Shown here: positions 38,921 through 51,889 of the stretch, piece by piece
How positions within the stretch are numbered: position 1 is the first letter of the stretch
How the letters are laid out: every line of letters begins with the position of its first letter
NCBI GenBank assembly: GCA_023055505.1
Contig: JALIRH010000002.1
Location: forward strand, 21,948,437-22,012,436
Source: Callipepla californica brunnescens
Lineage: Eukaryota > Chordata > Aves > Galliformes > Odontophoridae
Reading direction: 5' to 3'
Length of the DNA stretch: 64,000 nucleotides
Translations under genes and position numbers: made by a program
Notes under the pieces: generated by a model
The model's database searches: none
What the model was told of the DNA's origin: nothing
What the model saw: the letters and a program-made list of their open reading frames with translations, nothing else

Positions 38921-40559
38921 GTAGAATTCTCTTTGATAGCTTATTCCACCTTGGTGTATATGTTGTTTCTTTTCCCTGTAGATGTGCTGCATGAATATTG
39001 ATTTCTGAGAGATATTGTTTATGACACTTCAAAATCTAAGTGGAATGCCAGAATCTAAAATATTTATGATGGATTGCTTTTACTTAACCCTGAAATAGCT
39101 AGAATAGTTGAAACACTAAAAGATAGTCCGTGTTCTTGTTATCATTCATATTTACTTTAATGCCCAAATCTTATGCACTTAGCAATTGATCTTTTTGGGG
39201 TGCCACTGTACACACAAAGCAAACGCTGTAACTAGTTCATACTGTTATAAAAGTGACAGTAAATGTTCTTCTTTCTTCCTCTTTCTGCCCTATACTCTGG
39301 AGTAATTTAAAGACAGGGTTTGATAACCCTGATAATTCACAGCATTATTATTTTAGTCTGCATCCATGTGTACTGCCTCTGACTTGGAAAACAGTCGGTG
39401 TAAGTAAAAACAAAACACTTGGAGAGATACTGAGCTTTATTTTGTTATTTTGGATGCGTCTGTTTTTCAGGAAGTTATGAGGTATATAACAGCCTATTGA
39501 TCATGACTGTGAATGTGAACAAGGAGGACTATTACAAATACTCAGTGCTATCTACTATCCTGAATCATCAGAATTGAATTTTGCTGAATGTACATTGTTT
39601 ATCTAGGTTGCGTTTGATATTTTTCCATCTTTTTTTTTTTTTTAATATGAAAGCAATGTACAATTAACTTAGGAGCAAGGATAAAAAAAGTGTAAAATAA
39701 TTATAAAAAAAAGATCAGATACCTGGATATTCTAGTGAAAAGAACTTCAGAAATGTTAAAAGGAGGACATTTTCTTGTATCTGGCAGATGAGAAATCAGT
39801 TTTTTCAAGTTATAGCTCATAGCAAATGCCAAGGTATTACTACCAAGCTGTAACAGCTGTTGAGCTGCCAGATGATGTATTTGGTTGTCTTCCAGAATTT
39901 GCTATTATAATCACGAAACAGTGCTTTCTTTTTGCTCCTGATTGCTGATCTCGATCAAGCATTACCGTGCAATGCAGTATGTTTTCACAACATAATCTCC
40001 TCAGTTAGTGCTGTGTGTCAGGTTTTAATGAGAAAAAGTAGATTGCCTTTTTTGTTTAAAGGATAGATTATTAACCTTTTGTGTTTGATGTTTTTTCCTT
40101 TCCTTATTAAATTTTGCGTTTTCTCTTCATTTTACTTTCAATGCAGTGACCTTTTAAAAGTGATGCTCTACTTGGAGACTTTTACTGCACAGCTTAGTTC
40201 TTTAGAAATGTGCAAGTTTTATGCATATGTCGTACAACTGAGAAAAATAGGAGCCTTAGTGTCTCAAAACATGTTTATTTCTTTTGTTCTCAATTCTAAC
40301 TTGAAAAAAAAATTGAGGGAGAATGGAAAAGCATATGTATAATCATATGTATAGTGAAACTCAAACATTAGTGAATAAGGAGAGCAAGAATTGTTTATTC
40401 TGTACAAATGTGTTCCTGCATATTTTAGTAGAATGCCAGCTTTGTTGCAGTTAAGAATGACTTTTGCCATCAACGTGCGAACATGCTCTCCAGGATGTGG
40501 GGTGTTGTGTTCTTGAGGTTTTCCTAGTTGAAATGTCTTAGGTTTGCAGTTCTGCCTTT

Positions 40560-40657
40560 GCGAAAGGAAGGAAAGGAAGGAAGGATGGATGGAAAAGAAA
40601 GAAAGAGAGAGAGAAAGAGAGTAAGGGAGAAAGAATGGAAGAGAGGAAGAAAAAAGA
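40560..40657. repeat. Purine-rich GGAA/GAAA/GA tract
   Basis: Nearly 100 bases almost entirely A and G on the + strand, with GGAA, GGAT, GAAA and GAGA sub-repeats. The long frame on the other strand (40264-40698) is produced by this low-complexity tract and is not a gene. Confidence 0.9.
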
Positions 40658-43307
40658 TTATTTAAGATGATGCCTTCTGACTGTAACATCTCTTGCACAC
40701 CTTGGCCTTAAAATATGACTCCAATTGTCTTCAAACAGATCAGTCATTTGCCTTGCTTCCTAATTGCTGAGAAAAACTGACAGAGCTTAAGCAGAAGGGA
40801 AAGTAAGGTGGGCACCTTTCCCTCCAGGGATGTGCTTATGGGGAAGGAAGGCAAGGCCTTTCTCTGCATCCTTCTCACTGAGCCTGGTTAATGCAAACAA
40901 CCTTAGACTTGCTAAATGTTACAATACTTTCACCAGGATAATGGCAGTCCCCGTAGAATAAAACTCTGCCCTTCCACTGACAGAACCTACAGTGCTCAGC
41001 ACAGCAATGAGGTAAACTCACACCTCTTTCCATTTCTCAGTGACAGCTCTTCAGCTTGCTTTATCCCTCCAACTGGGAGAGGCTGCTTGGTGATGTGGCT
41101 TCTGTGTCCCTACGGAGCATCCTCCCAAGCAGAGCCTCTCAGACAGGAATGGCTTTACTCCATCCATCCTTGAGTTCCTCTCTCTGCCCAAGAGCAATCT
41201 TATGGCAAATATTTTCATCCTCCAAACCCATCCCAAATACTGCTATTTTGTCATCTGGGTAAATTTAGAAATGAGAATTTCAAGTCTCCTTGATGTCAAA
41301 CCATTCCTTGTGCCTGTGACAACCAGAAGAAACAGAAGTTTTGAGGTCCCATTACATTATATACACTGTACAAACTATTTTGAGACTAAATGCGCGTTAC
41401 TTTGTTTCCTAATATTCCAAGCTTTCAGTGTGCCTGAGGTCTTCATTTGGGAAGATGCTGTCACAGCTATTGCTTCAAGTTAGCAAAGCTTTCTGACGCT
41501 GATAAACAGCATGGTTCACCTTCCTAAGGGCCAGGATTTCATATTTTTATACAATGTAGACTCTGATTCTGCGACAGTTAAATAACTCCAGTCTGTGTTG
41601 AGGAAAAAAAAGTGATATAATTACAGTTCGATGTAATAAGTAGGCAACACTTTAAATAGAAATGTCCAAGGTTCTTGTTAAATGCTTGAAAAAATACATT
41701 TGTGGATCTGCCATTTATCTGTGTTTGGTACGTGATGCAGTATGCAGCACTTCAAAATGTATTAGCATTTTCTTGGAAAAAGTTAAGTTGCTTTTTAAGT
41801 TACTGTAGAGGAAATATAATTTCATCATATGATTTGTAGAAGTAGCAGCTCTCTATGAAAGCGGGATATTTTTACAGATCTTTGGAAATTCCGCTCACAA
41901 CATTTACAGCATTGATACCTCTAGCACTGTTTTCCACCAGGGTTTAATTCATGGAGAAAACAACCACTAGTTGTAAATACAAATATTTAGAGAAAAAGAG
42001 AAGAGGATTGGCAAACAGAGAAGGGATGTAGTCCTCAATATTTATCAAGATAATGAAATTCAGCAGTTGTGTATTTCACTGTAAGAGCTGACAACGTTTG
42101 CTTTAAAAAGTCCCTGTAAATGACATAAAACTTTTGAGAGCCAATCCCCTGGAGATCCTTCACATTTCATCGCTGGCATACTAATTAGCTTGTCTTGTCA
42201 AACTTTGATTGCCTTGTCATTTTAATGCAAGGTTTAAAGTAACAAAGTTTCTTTCAGTCACTGCCATTTAGTACTTTTTAATTTCCCCAATGAGAGATTT
42301 TATACATGTTGATAATGTCAGAGAAGTAGCTAAGCACTAATAACTATCAAAAGTTAGTTTAAGCAAGGTGACCATGCTAGCATTCGGTGTATAATATTTG
42401 CTCTTTAAAAATGTTTTAAAATTGAATATTGTAACAGAGCTGTTGTGCTGGCTCTGTTTGTATGTATGACACTAGTTGCAGATGGTGGCACATATATGGT
42501 GTCTCTTGGAAAAGCAGGACCCCTGTCTCAAGAAACATCTTGGAGGGAAAGCAGTATGCTGGATGTCTCCTGGGGTTTGTGTAAGGCAAAATTATTTGTA
42601 GCAGTACCAAAAAGGAAGCCTCTAGACCTTCTCTGTGTGAGTGTTTTGTTGTTCCACTAGTGCTCATGCTGGTGGAAGCCCACCTGGTTGTGCTGCCCAG
42701 GCAAAGCAGCAAGGGCTCTGCGTTGTCAATGCTAACTCTGATTTTGTGAGTGAAGGAAGAGGTGCCTGCAGGAGGGTGGCAAGGAGAAAATGGTTTGAGG
42801 AATGTGCAAGTTCAGCCCCAAATAGCTGGGGTTTTGTAGGTAGAGGCCACTAGTAATGGGAATTCTTGAGGGGAGATTGTTTTCACAGGCTGCAAGAACG
42901 AATCAGTCGTCCGTGGGATAAACGATGAAGTTTTCTCTCTTGGTGAAAGGCAGACACAGATCTGAACAGTAGTGTTTTACACCCACTTGCAAAGACATAA
43001 TCAACTGCAGAATAGCACTCCATAGAGAATTATTAGCAGTGCAGTACATTGACTGAGCTAAGGAAAAAATGCTTCCTAGCAAAGTGTGAGCTTACTGTCT
43101 GTCATTCTTTTGCATATCTGCTTAATCTATTGTTTATCTAGCTAGCTCACTATTAAGAGTTTATCTCATCTGGAACAAGTTATGTATGAACAGATAACAA
43201 AACATTCCCGGTGTATTTTGGCAAAGGGTGTCCTCTGATTTCACGCTGTTCATAATCTGCTAAGTTAGTGGACTACATCTGCCAAGATACGTTGGGAATA
43301 CAGTTTC

Positions 43308-43475
43308 ATAGCTTTGCAGAAATTAAGGGCACAAGGGACTATTAGATCATTTGATCTGGCTCCTATGTGCTACAGATCATAAAATTTCATCCAGATACCT
43401 TCAAGGAAATCCAAGCACTTTTGTATGGCCAAGAGACCATGTCTCCAAACCAGTTTATGTGCCTCTCATGAAGAG
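43308..43475 (-). mobile_element. Ancient CR1-like 3' end
   Basis: 'agggcacaagggactattagatcatttgatctggctcctatgtgctacagatcataaaatttcatccagatacc' has the block order of an old amniote CR1 3' region familiar from turtle and bird genomes ('gggaccattagatcatctagtctgac... cacaggcc... aatttcaccca'). This tail differs from the atcatagaatcatag type of the other copies. Identified from memory of the consensus, without alignment. Confidence 0.65.
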
Positions 43476-43857
43476 CAGGGCAGTTTAATGTGCCACCAGT
43501 GAACAAAGTGTGATATTCCCAGTGATCCCAGCAGTCAGACTTTGATCCCTGACCTTGAAATAGAAGGGACAGAGAGAAAAAATGCACAAAGTGAAAAACA
43601 AAATCAGATTGCTCCCATCTGACCCTGGCCTGATCTGTACACTTAAGCACAGTAATCATGGTGGCTTTCAGCATGTGAACAAGATGCACCAGGCATAAGC
43701 TTAGGAGGATTTTCTGTACTGTCTCAGAGCAGTGGTCTATCTTTCTCAGGCTTTGGCCTCAGTTATGATCAATCTCTAACACTTACGATAACAGAAAGGA
43801 AAAACAGCAAAACTTCATATCTTAGGAATGAAATCAGTACAATTAAGGGAAAATAGA

Positions 43858-44260
43858 AGAATCACAAAATGGCTTTAATTGGAAGGGATCCCAGGGGTCA
43901 TCAAGTTCCAAACCTCCTGCCATGCAGGGCCACCAACCTCCAGATCTGGTACTAGACCAGGTTGCCCAGGGTCCTATCCAACCTGGTCTTGAACACCTCC
44001 AGAGATTGAGCACCCACAGCCCCTCCAGGCAGACTGTGGCAGCGCCTCACCACTGTTTCTGTAAAGAACTTCCCCCTGACATCCAATCTAAATCTTCTCT
44101 CTTTGGGCTTAAAACATTTTCCCCTTTTCCTATCACTGTCTACCCTTGTAAAAAGCTGATGCCCCTCCTTTTTATGATCCTCTTTTAAATGCTGAGGTGC
44201 TTCAGCCCTCTGATCATCTTCATGGCTCTCCTCTGGATCCTCTCTGGCAGCTACAAATTT
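43858..44260 (-). mobile_element. CR1 LINE 3' fragment
   Basis: 'gaatcacaaaatggctttaattggaagggatccc', 'accaggttgcccagggtcctatccaacctggtcttgaacacctccag', 'gactgtggcagcgcctcaccac', 'gtaaagaacttccccctgacatccaatctaaatcttc' and 'cagccctctgatcatcttcatggctctcctctgga' follow CR1 order. Minus orientation, tail slightly altered. Confidence 0.92.
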
Positions 44261-47200
44261 TTTGGAAGATAAGGAAACAGCCTGATCCTGTATAGAAAAG
44301 TCTGAAGCACAGAAGCATGAACCATAACTATTTTGAACAGTCTAGTACTCCAGAAGTTCAAAATACAGCACTGACCATGTCAGCAATCCTCATCATCCCA
44401 TGACCCTGAAAGAGCAGTCAACTCCCAAGAATAGCAGCCAGGACCTCCTTTTGCACTCACCCAAGCTGAAGTATTCTTCCCGATACCTAAATAATATGTA
44501 TTTACATTTATTTCATGTTATTTTATTTTCTTGAGAAATCTTACCATAAAAGATGTCCAGCCATGGAAGTACAGTATTCTCCCAAAGAGGTAACTCAAAT
44601 GTTCAGTCATACTTGTTCCTGAGAAATGGCATCTTATTTTAAGTCTTAGTTTATCAAACCTCAGCTGGACCTTGAGAAGTTCTTATAAATAAGGTAGAGT
44701 GACCTCACGCTGTGAAGCATCTTACTTAAATACAGGTATATGGAATATATAGTTATATGTTGTAACCAAGCTACCTCTCTATTCTCTATAATTAAATAAA
44801 TACCAGTCATCTCCCTACTGGAAATCCCCCTTTCCACATCTAGAGGTCATATTCTAGAGGGAGTGGTTACCCCTTAAATCAAAAGACCATTTTAGAGTCA
44901 CAGGCTTCCAAGGCAGAATCCTTCATTTCATATGTAGTGCATACATCTTCAATAACTTTATATATTGTCTTATGTTTAGCTGTATTAAAACAAATCCTGC
45001 TGCTTTGTGATCATATAGCCAGATGTTTTAGGTGACTTTGTAATAGTACTTTGTCTTCATCATTTGAGGCCATAAAGATCTTTGTGCTATCTGAAAATTC
45101 TAATAATCAAAATTCCTGATAAAAGTATATTTTTGTTGCTTTTTATTAGATGCAGAATGTTCTGCATTAAGGATGTCAACAATCATTTTTAGTTACAATT
45201 TTTAAAATTGTAAGAAATAGTTACAGTGAATGCCCAGATAAATTCTTCCACTTAGAAATATGTGGTAAAACAAGATTCATTTTCAAGTCCATGGACCTTG
45301 GTTTTATTTCTATAAAAATAAGTATCTTTGGTCCAAGTGCTTCTCTTCTTACCCCTTTTCAGAAATCACTAGGGATAGTTAAGCATTTTAGAGACAGAAA
45401 TTTGTGGCAATCTTTCACCTGGTTTTAAGATGGTGTTAGTTAGAAAAGGTACACTTCTCTTTGGAGGACAATAAAACATAAGTTAAGATGTAAAAAATGC
45501 AAAATTTCCTGAGTGTGGTACTACTCTTTACTTGTGGTATACGATACAGTCATACACAACGTCCAGATTTTGTTGCCATAGCCAACACTTTTTTCCTCAT
45601 TTGGTCCCCCATTTTTTCATGCCGTGTTTAATCTCATTTAGATCCCAGTTCTGCAACTGATTCCATCAGCGTGAATTTTGGCATGAGAGACATAAAACTG
45701 ACAAAAAAATGATAGGAGAATTAAATCTACAGTAAGCCATAATTCCTTTATGGAAGAAGTTTCTGACAAACTTAACTAAGCTGAAATCAGGAGAGTTCTA
45801 CAGAAATTATTCAAGTATTAAAGAATACAGTAGACAATTGTGTTCCTTTTACAAGCTTCTTTGACCATATTTTGGAGTTTGAGGACAGGGATGTTATTTC
45901 CTAGCATTGTTATGAAAGAAAAAAAATAAAAAAGAGGGAGAAAAAACCCTGTGATCAGTTTAAGTTTATTTCTATTGGACTTTTTCTGTGTTGGTTAATT
46001 ATTCATATTGAAATCCTCTGAGTAAATGGATTTTGCAGAGCGATGATAGGGATGATCCATAACGTGCAAGAGAAAGGGAACTATATATGCTGAGCGGGGA
46101 GTATTTTAACATTTCATTTCTATGCATGGCTTAAAATACAAATAGCAAAGCCTGATAAGTATAAAACAAATTAGAATGACAATATGCACTGTTGTTGCAA
46201 ATACAGTACAGTGCTGTAGCATCTCATTTACTACTTACATTGCAAAATTTATGTTTCTAAAAGTTCATAAACTGGATACAATTCTTAAGAGACTGTATAT
46301 CCCTAGCTGAGAGCCAGGCATGCTTTGTTGGACTATTTATTTTAGAGTTTTGTTTCTCGGCCTTCTTCTTTAACTCAGAATTAAGGTGGTCGCATAGTTT
46401 TCAGACTAGGAATTACAATAAGGCTTGTCATTCCCAAGGTTAATAAATACTGATCCTGGCACCTCCTTGCTAGTGTCTGTGTAAGGAAAGTAATGTTCTC
46501 TCGGCATTATTCACTGTACAACTTGGGCAGAGAGAGGAATTAAAGAACTGCTCCCATCAAAGCAGATACTGAGAATAAAATCAAAATTGCCCCTGTTCCA
46601 CTTCCCAGAAAACAGATCTCTAATGTTCCCAGAATTTTGCTGCTGCTACTGCAGAATTTCATAGGGGAGAGAGGACAGAAGGGAGAGGGGTGAAGGGCTT
46701 ACTGTAAAGCAGAAAGCAGAGCAAGTGTGGCATCCAAACGAGGGAAAAACTTTTTAATACTGGAATGAATTTGCTCTCTGTGTCAAGTGTGAACGGTGCC
46801 TTCATGGTGCGGTTTTGTTGTCCACTCTGCTGAGCAGATGGAGCTTGCAGTTGTATGTCACTTGTTTATTACATCCTCTTAAGATTAGTAGCTGTGTGGC
46901 CAGATGGGTCTGGGAGCACAGCTGTGGATACAAGGAAATAAATGAAACCTGTCTGATGCTGCCGTGCCCTTTTGTGAGATACTGACGTGTTGCAACTGCA
47001 ACAAAGCAAAATCACTTTCTTTAATATATCAGTGAATTAGATGCATTTTTTTTTTAATCAAATCATATAAAAACAGGAGGGTAAGGCTCGGATGATCGTA
47101 CAACTCTAAGAGGAAAATGTAGTTGAAATCCTCACCAAACAGCTTCAGTGAATTTACAGGAACAGTTTTAATGTAAAATAAATTTGAAGTGCACATCAAT

Positions 47201-48910
47201 TAATCATCCACATAAAACGTAAAGCAAAGGTTGCTATAGAACAAAGACTCCTATAGCGCATACACCAAGGCAGTAGTATTTCAAAGTTTATTAGATGGCA
47301 TATGTTGAATTATTGATCCAACATTCTGATAAACTATATAATGCATTTATGTAAATGCAAATGAAATGCTGTTCTCTAGAAGTATGCCAGATAATGGGCT
47401 AGACTTTAAAAAGTGAAACTCGTACTCTTTTAACTCCTTCATGGCAGTAGTCATTCAAAATCAGTCACAGAGCAACTGCAGACTGGGAGATCCTGGAGCG
47501 TTCCGTTCTGTGGTATAGATCTCTACACCTGACGTGTGTACAGACCCATCATCTGTATTCCACTCATAGTCTAAGGCATTTTTAGAGAGTATTTCGGTGA
47601 CTTCTTTTTGACATTTTGTTTTGAACACAAGAAATATTACACCAAACTGGGTCAGATGCTCTCCTGTGACTGAAAAGGTCACCTTAGTCTAGGTGAGCTA
47701 CAGCCATCTCCTTTCAGTCCCACTGGCAGAGTAAACTGGACTCACCGTTTTCTATACTAGTTCAGGGTACTTGCTATAAAGGCACTGAACTGTTCTTCTC
47801 CTCTCCTTTTAAGCATATAGGTGTGTTGTTCTGATGAAGATGATTTGTAGTTTAGCATGAACCTGATATTTTGAGGGAAGATTATTGCTTCTTTTTGAAG
47901 AAGAAAAGGAGTTTGTAGAGGTGGACAAACTGAACTGCAGGAACATAAGGATTTTTACCAAATTTGTATTTCTATTTTTATTATCTAACAAAATGACAGT
48001 CAGTGGAATAAGAAGTGTGCAGTGCTTTCCTGGAAAATAAAAACTTAAAAACGTGAAACACTGCGGCTTTGGAAACAGTGTTATAGAAGGTGATCACACT
48101 CTGATTTGTTCTATCTGAGATGTAAAGTTGAAGTTTTAACTGAGTCCAGCCTTGACTTAGAATTTGATGATAGGCATTCACATAATGAGTATGATGCTTA
48201 GTACAAAAACATTTTTCTGATTCTGAAAGCTGCTATAAATCATGTATACTTTGGAAGACGTTTTTATGTTAATTAAGGAAGATGCAGCAAGTTGTAATAT
48301 TTTATGGGAAGAGATGCAAGTGCGAGTGCAAATTGTTGTGCTTTTCGCCTTATTGCACAGGGGAAGGAAGAAAGTTTCATCCAATTCTGAAGGATTTTGT
48401 AGATCCATATTGTGATGGATGCCAGGAGGTTGGGAGGTAGAGGTAGCAATTTTCATTGACTTCCAACATACTGTGTTTGCTTCATTAAAAAATTACAAAT
48501 TTGTTGGCAAAAAGCAGTAACATATTGCTAGAAAACATCAAAATTCACAGTGTAAATTCGTAACTTAAATTTGTGTTCAAAACTGTGGTTTATGAGTTCT
48601 GTGTTTTCTTTTAAAAAGAAGGGTGTAATAATAAAAGGACATAAAGCTCATATTTCTAGGTTAGACCAAAGATCTTTAAGCCAAATATTTTATTTCTGGC
48701 TGTATATCAAACTCACAGAAATGTTTACTAAGTAAAATGGATTTTATAACACTCTGAAATGGTAATCAAGAAGAAATTGTTTTACGAAGCCTGATGTTGT
48801 TTTGCTGTGCAGTGTGGAAGGGAAATAACATTTACTCTTGGTTTATCTCAAATTATGATACTGTTTCTAACAGTTTCTGTTTTAATTTTTTTTTTCTCTT
48901 ACTTCTACAG

Positions 48911-49024
48911 GAAGTTGCCCTTGTCCTTGCAGCAATATTGGTATTTTTGTTGGCTTTCTATGCTTTCTTTTATCTTAACATTTCCAATGAAGTTGACCTT
49001 GATCTGGATCCAGATGAAAACTAG
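48911..49024 (+). CDS. TRIQK: TRIQK coding exon 3 (residues 50-86 and stop)
   Basis: The last coding exon supplies Glu50, a hydrophobic membrane segment of about 21 residues (51-71, rich in Leu, Ala, Phe and Tyr) and a short acidic tail ending D-L-D-P-D-E-N before TAG at 49022-49024. The full protein is 86 residues, the length I associate with TRIQK in other vertebrates. The topology is a basic N-terminal region carrying three QxxK motifs, one membrane anchor, and only 15 residues after it. No signal peptide is visible, so this looks like a C-terminally anchored protein; that is an inference from layout. The acceptor TACAG (48906-48910) follows a pyrimidine-rich tract, and the phase-0 entry matches the exit of exon 2. 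Confidence 0.95.
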   Translation, partial: EVALVLAAILVFLLAFYAFFYLNISNEVDLDLDPDEN

Positions 49025-49805
49025 CAGATGCAATGAATCTATCATCAAGATTTCTTCATCTTGAACAAGACTACATAGGAACACACAGTCCCTTCACTGT
49101 GAGACAGTAAACAATGTCATTTCTTGCAGTCTAAATTCGTAAGTTTTGCAATACATCACTTCTACATTCCAGATCTCCAAAAGAAAGGAAGAACACTCAT
49201 GCCCGGCAAGCATATTTGGTTATCACCAAAGCCAGGAGCTGCAGTACAATACGGGAAGTTTATTGTTTACATTATATTTTCTCAGGCAGAGAACTTTGAT
49301 GTCAAAAGACAGGTGCTATTATTATCTTGGGTATTGATGCTGACTTCACAGGAGAAGAATCTGCCTTGACTAAATTTAGGAATCAAAGCTTCCTAATAGC
49401 TGAATTATGTTCTTTTTCTTTTCCCAAAAGAAAGCAGAAATACCATACGAAAAAAAAAAAAATCTTTTATTGATTTGTATTTAAAGTATATCAACCCCCC
49501 CTCGTTCTTTCTCTCCCTTTTTATCTTTCTTTAAAATGTGTACGCACAAATGCACTCACAAAGACGGAAGAAATTGTAGGAAAAAATTATCTTTTTAGAA
49601 GCAGTCTGTCACCTCCTATATGGACTTAATTTTATGTCATCCCAGATTCTGTGTGCCCATATATCTACAGTAATCTTTTTCATTCTTTTGCCAACTGTTC
49701 AGCACACATGTGTTCTGTCAGAAATGGCACCTGGATGACAGAAGCTCTAACATTCGCATATGCCTCTGAAATACAGTTCTTTGCCTCCTGTGCTGTCTGA
49801 ACTAG

Positions 49806-49813
49806 TGTAAATA
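49806..49813 (+). promoter_or_regulatory. Possible Pumilio-binding octamer in the TRIQK 3' UTR
   Basis: TGTAAATA fits the Pumilio consensus TGTANATA and lies about 780 bases after the stop codon. A single octamer of this kind is not unlikely by chance in an AT-rich UTR, so it is only a candidate. Confidence 0.25.
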
Positions 49814-51853
49814 GAAAGTTCAATCGATGTTGGGTTTAATTAGTGTATTGCTCTATTATTAATATAAAATCAAAACTGTATTTTAATTATACTCTTCCTG
49901 CTGGTTGTGATATCAACTTGTTCCACCTGTTAGGAGGGTATTGTAAAATATATATATATATTTCATTTTTATCTTCAAACAAAGGCATGAAGTTGTATTA
50001 AGAATCCTTTCATGTATACTTCTAATAATTGGGAAAATCTTGGCACCATGTCATCCTTTAGTTCTTGCAAGATACCTTTTGGAATATGCAGTGTGGATAA
50101 CATTTCTCATGCCTTTGATAACCACAAGCGACTTGAAGAAGTTGGTATGTCAAAGCATCTGCAGGGAGCTGTAAAATTCTGGCTTTTCCCTGTTCTGCTT
50201 CAGGTTTGGCATATTACTGAGCTTCTGGTTGTAAAGGATTTCTTTTGTTCCTTCAAAAATGCGGTTAGTCATTCTCTGGTTTATTTTTGAAACCAAGAAA
50301 AGCATGGACCCATTGCTGCCGAATGTGTAAGGATGTTAGACAGTTTGACTTCCAGAAAAGTGGACAGAATTTTGAAATTTTATTATTGTCTTAATCTTAG
50401 ATACCAGTATTAGTTTTAGTTTCAACTGTAGTGTTCACTGACCTGTTCTAGAAACGCCTCACAGAGATTCCATATTGTGATTCTGAAGACAAGGGCATAC
50501 CAAACCCTATCAACTAGTGTAATGGAAAACATAATCATTTTAAATTGGCACAGCCCCATTATCACCACTTAAGGAACTTAATCAATACAGTTAGTTTTTA
50601 AACCATACATGATGACCATGTATGCTGTAAGTCCTGAGGAGACATTTCTCTGTCATACTCCTCATCTACTTTATGCAATGCTAAACAGCTCCACTAGAAA
50701 TGTAGAGAACACCATCTTCCAAGAAGAATATGAAAGAGAAATATAAGCATATACATGCAAACATTTCTCATTTTCTAATTATGACTGTTACAGACTTAAA
50801 ATATAGACATTTATATATTCATGTGACTGTTGGTCTGCTAATGCTCCTATAGATGATCAAACGCTTACCAACATGTTGCATTTATGGCAAAGCATTTTCT
50901 GACACATGGCCCACTTTTCAGGGGAGAGAAAAGCTTACCACAAACTGTCTTCTTGGATGTGACATACTGTTCATTTCACCAGTGCTACACCACATGTCAC
51001 AGAAGCTACCAACCTCTCCTTTTATTTTGCATGAGCAGTTTTCCTGCTCCATAAAATACTGGAAGGACTGCAGTGTTAATGTTTGTGTGTGATATGTGGT
51101 CTAAGAATGATGTGTGGTTATCACCATCACACAGGTTGTCCTGTAAGTTGCTTTCTGAATCAGTTACGTTAAAAAGCATGCTATTCCTACTGTCACATTT
51201 ATGATCATGATGTTCTTAGAACATCTAATTTCCCATAATTATGACTCATAGACAAAATCCAGTGTGCGTATGTGTGTGACTGAAGCAGCTTTCCATATTT
51301 GTGGCGTATCGATCCACGTTGCCCACAAGTGCCAAGGTTTTCAGCTTGTCTGTTGGCTTCACTTCAGCTAGACCTTTTCATTTACATTAAAGATACATAT
51401 CATGAGAAATTTTTCTGTTACATAGATAAACTGGATAAACTTCTGTTTGGTGTACATAGAAATACCTGGCAAATTTTGCAGCAAATACAATGGTTCTCCT
51501 ATCAGTACAATAATTTATAATGGGACCATGTCAATATATTTTAAAGCTAAAAGCCTCTACCTCTCATCAGAATCTTCATTCTTGGTGTTCTAAAAGGCAC
51601 AGACACAACAATATTAGCATTGAGGTTAGATTGTGAGCTTTCTCATTCATGAGTATCCTGAGTTTACTGAAATTACATCTGATTTACTGCAAGAGGATCA
51701 TAATCCATACTGATTTTTGTTTTCTAGAGCACTGCAGGTATGTCTTGCAAATATGTGGTTTATTTTGCCTTACTTATATCTCAGATTGAAATATGCCTCC
51801 TCATTTTTTGGGGCCATCTATCTTTGTATGAGTTGCTTAGTGCTTGTTTTAAT

Positions 51854-51859
51854 AATAAA
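51854..51859 (+). terminator. TRIQK: Candidate poly(A) signal AATAAA for TRIQK
   Basis: The first exact AATAAA after the stop codon that I found. It is followed within 20-50 bases by T/G-rich sequence (tctctttgtg, then tgttggatgtg) resembling a downstream cleavage element. Cleavage would fall at about 51870-51890. Confidence 0.55.
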
Positions 51860-51889
51860 TGGATTTTTACTCTCTTTGTGCTCTTATTA

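Larger units (their letters stand above)
38921..48910 (+). other. TRIQK: TRIQK intron B (10.0 kb, phase 0)
   Basis: The intron starts with GTAGAA and ends in a T-rich tract and the acceptor TACAG. It contains a purine-rich microsatellite-like tract (40560-40657), an old CR1-like relic (43308-43475) and one ordinary CR1 3' end (43858-44260). The remaining stretches, 38921-40559, 40658-43307, 43476-43857 and 44261-48910, show AT-rich sequence without a recognisable gene or repeat. Confidence 0.9.
49025..51880 (+). other. TRIQK: TRIQK 3' UTR (end approximate)
   Basis: Sequence from the TAG stop to shortly after the first canonical AATAAA at 51854. It is AT-rich, contains an internal A run near 49450, a (TA)n stretch near 49949-49963 and one TGTAAATA Pumilio-type octamer at 49806-49813. 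An ATTAAA at 51386-51391 could give a shorter form. ORFs inside it (for example 50012-50290 and 50853-51092) match nothing I recognise and are probably chance. The end depends on the poly(A) assignment, which the sequence suggests but does not prove. Confidence 0.6.

Noticed and set aside
40264..40698. 144-codon minus-strand frame rich in Ser, Phe and Leu
   Set aside because: Most of it is the complement of the GGAA/GAAA low-complexity tract.
48794..49064. Longer frames running into the last TRIQK exon from the intron
   Set aside because: They read through the acceptor at 48910; the exon boundary and family length support splicing instead.
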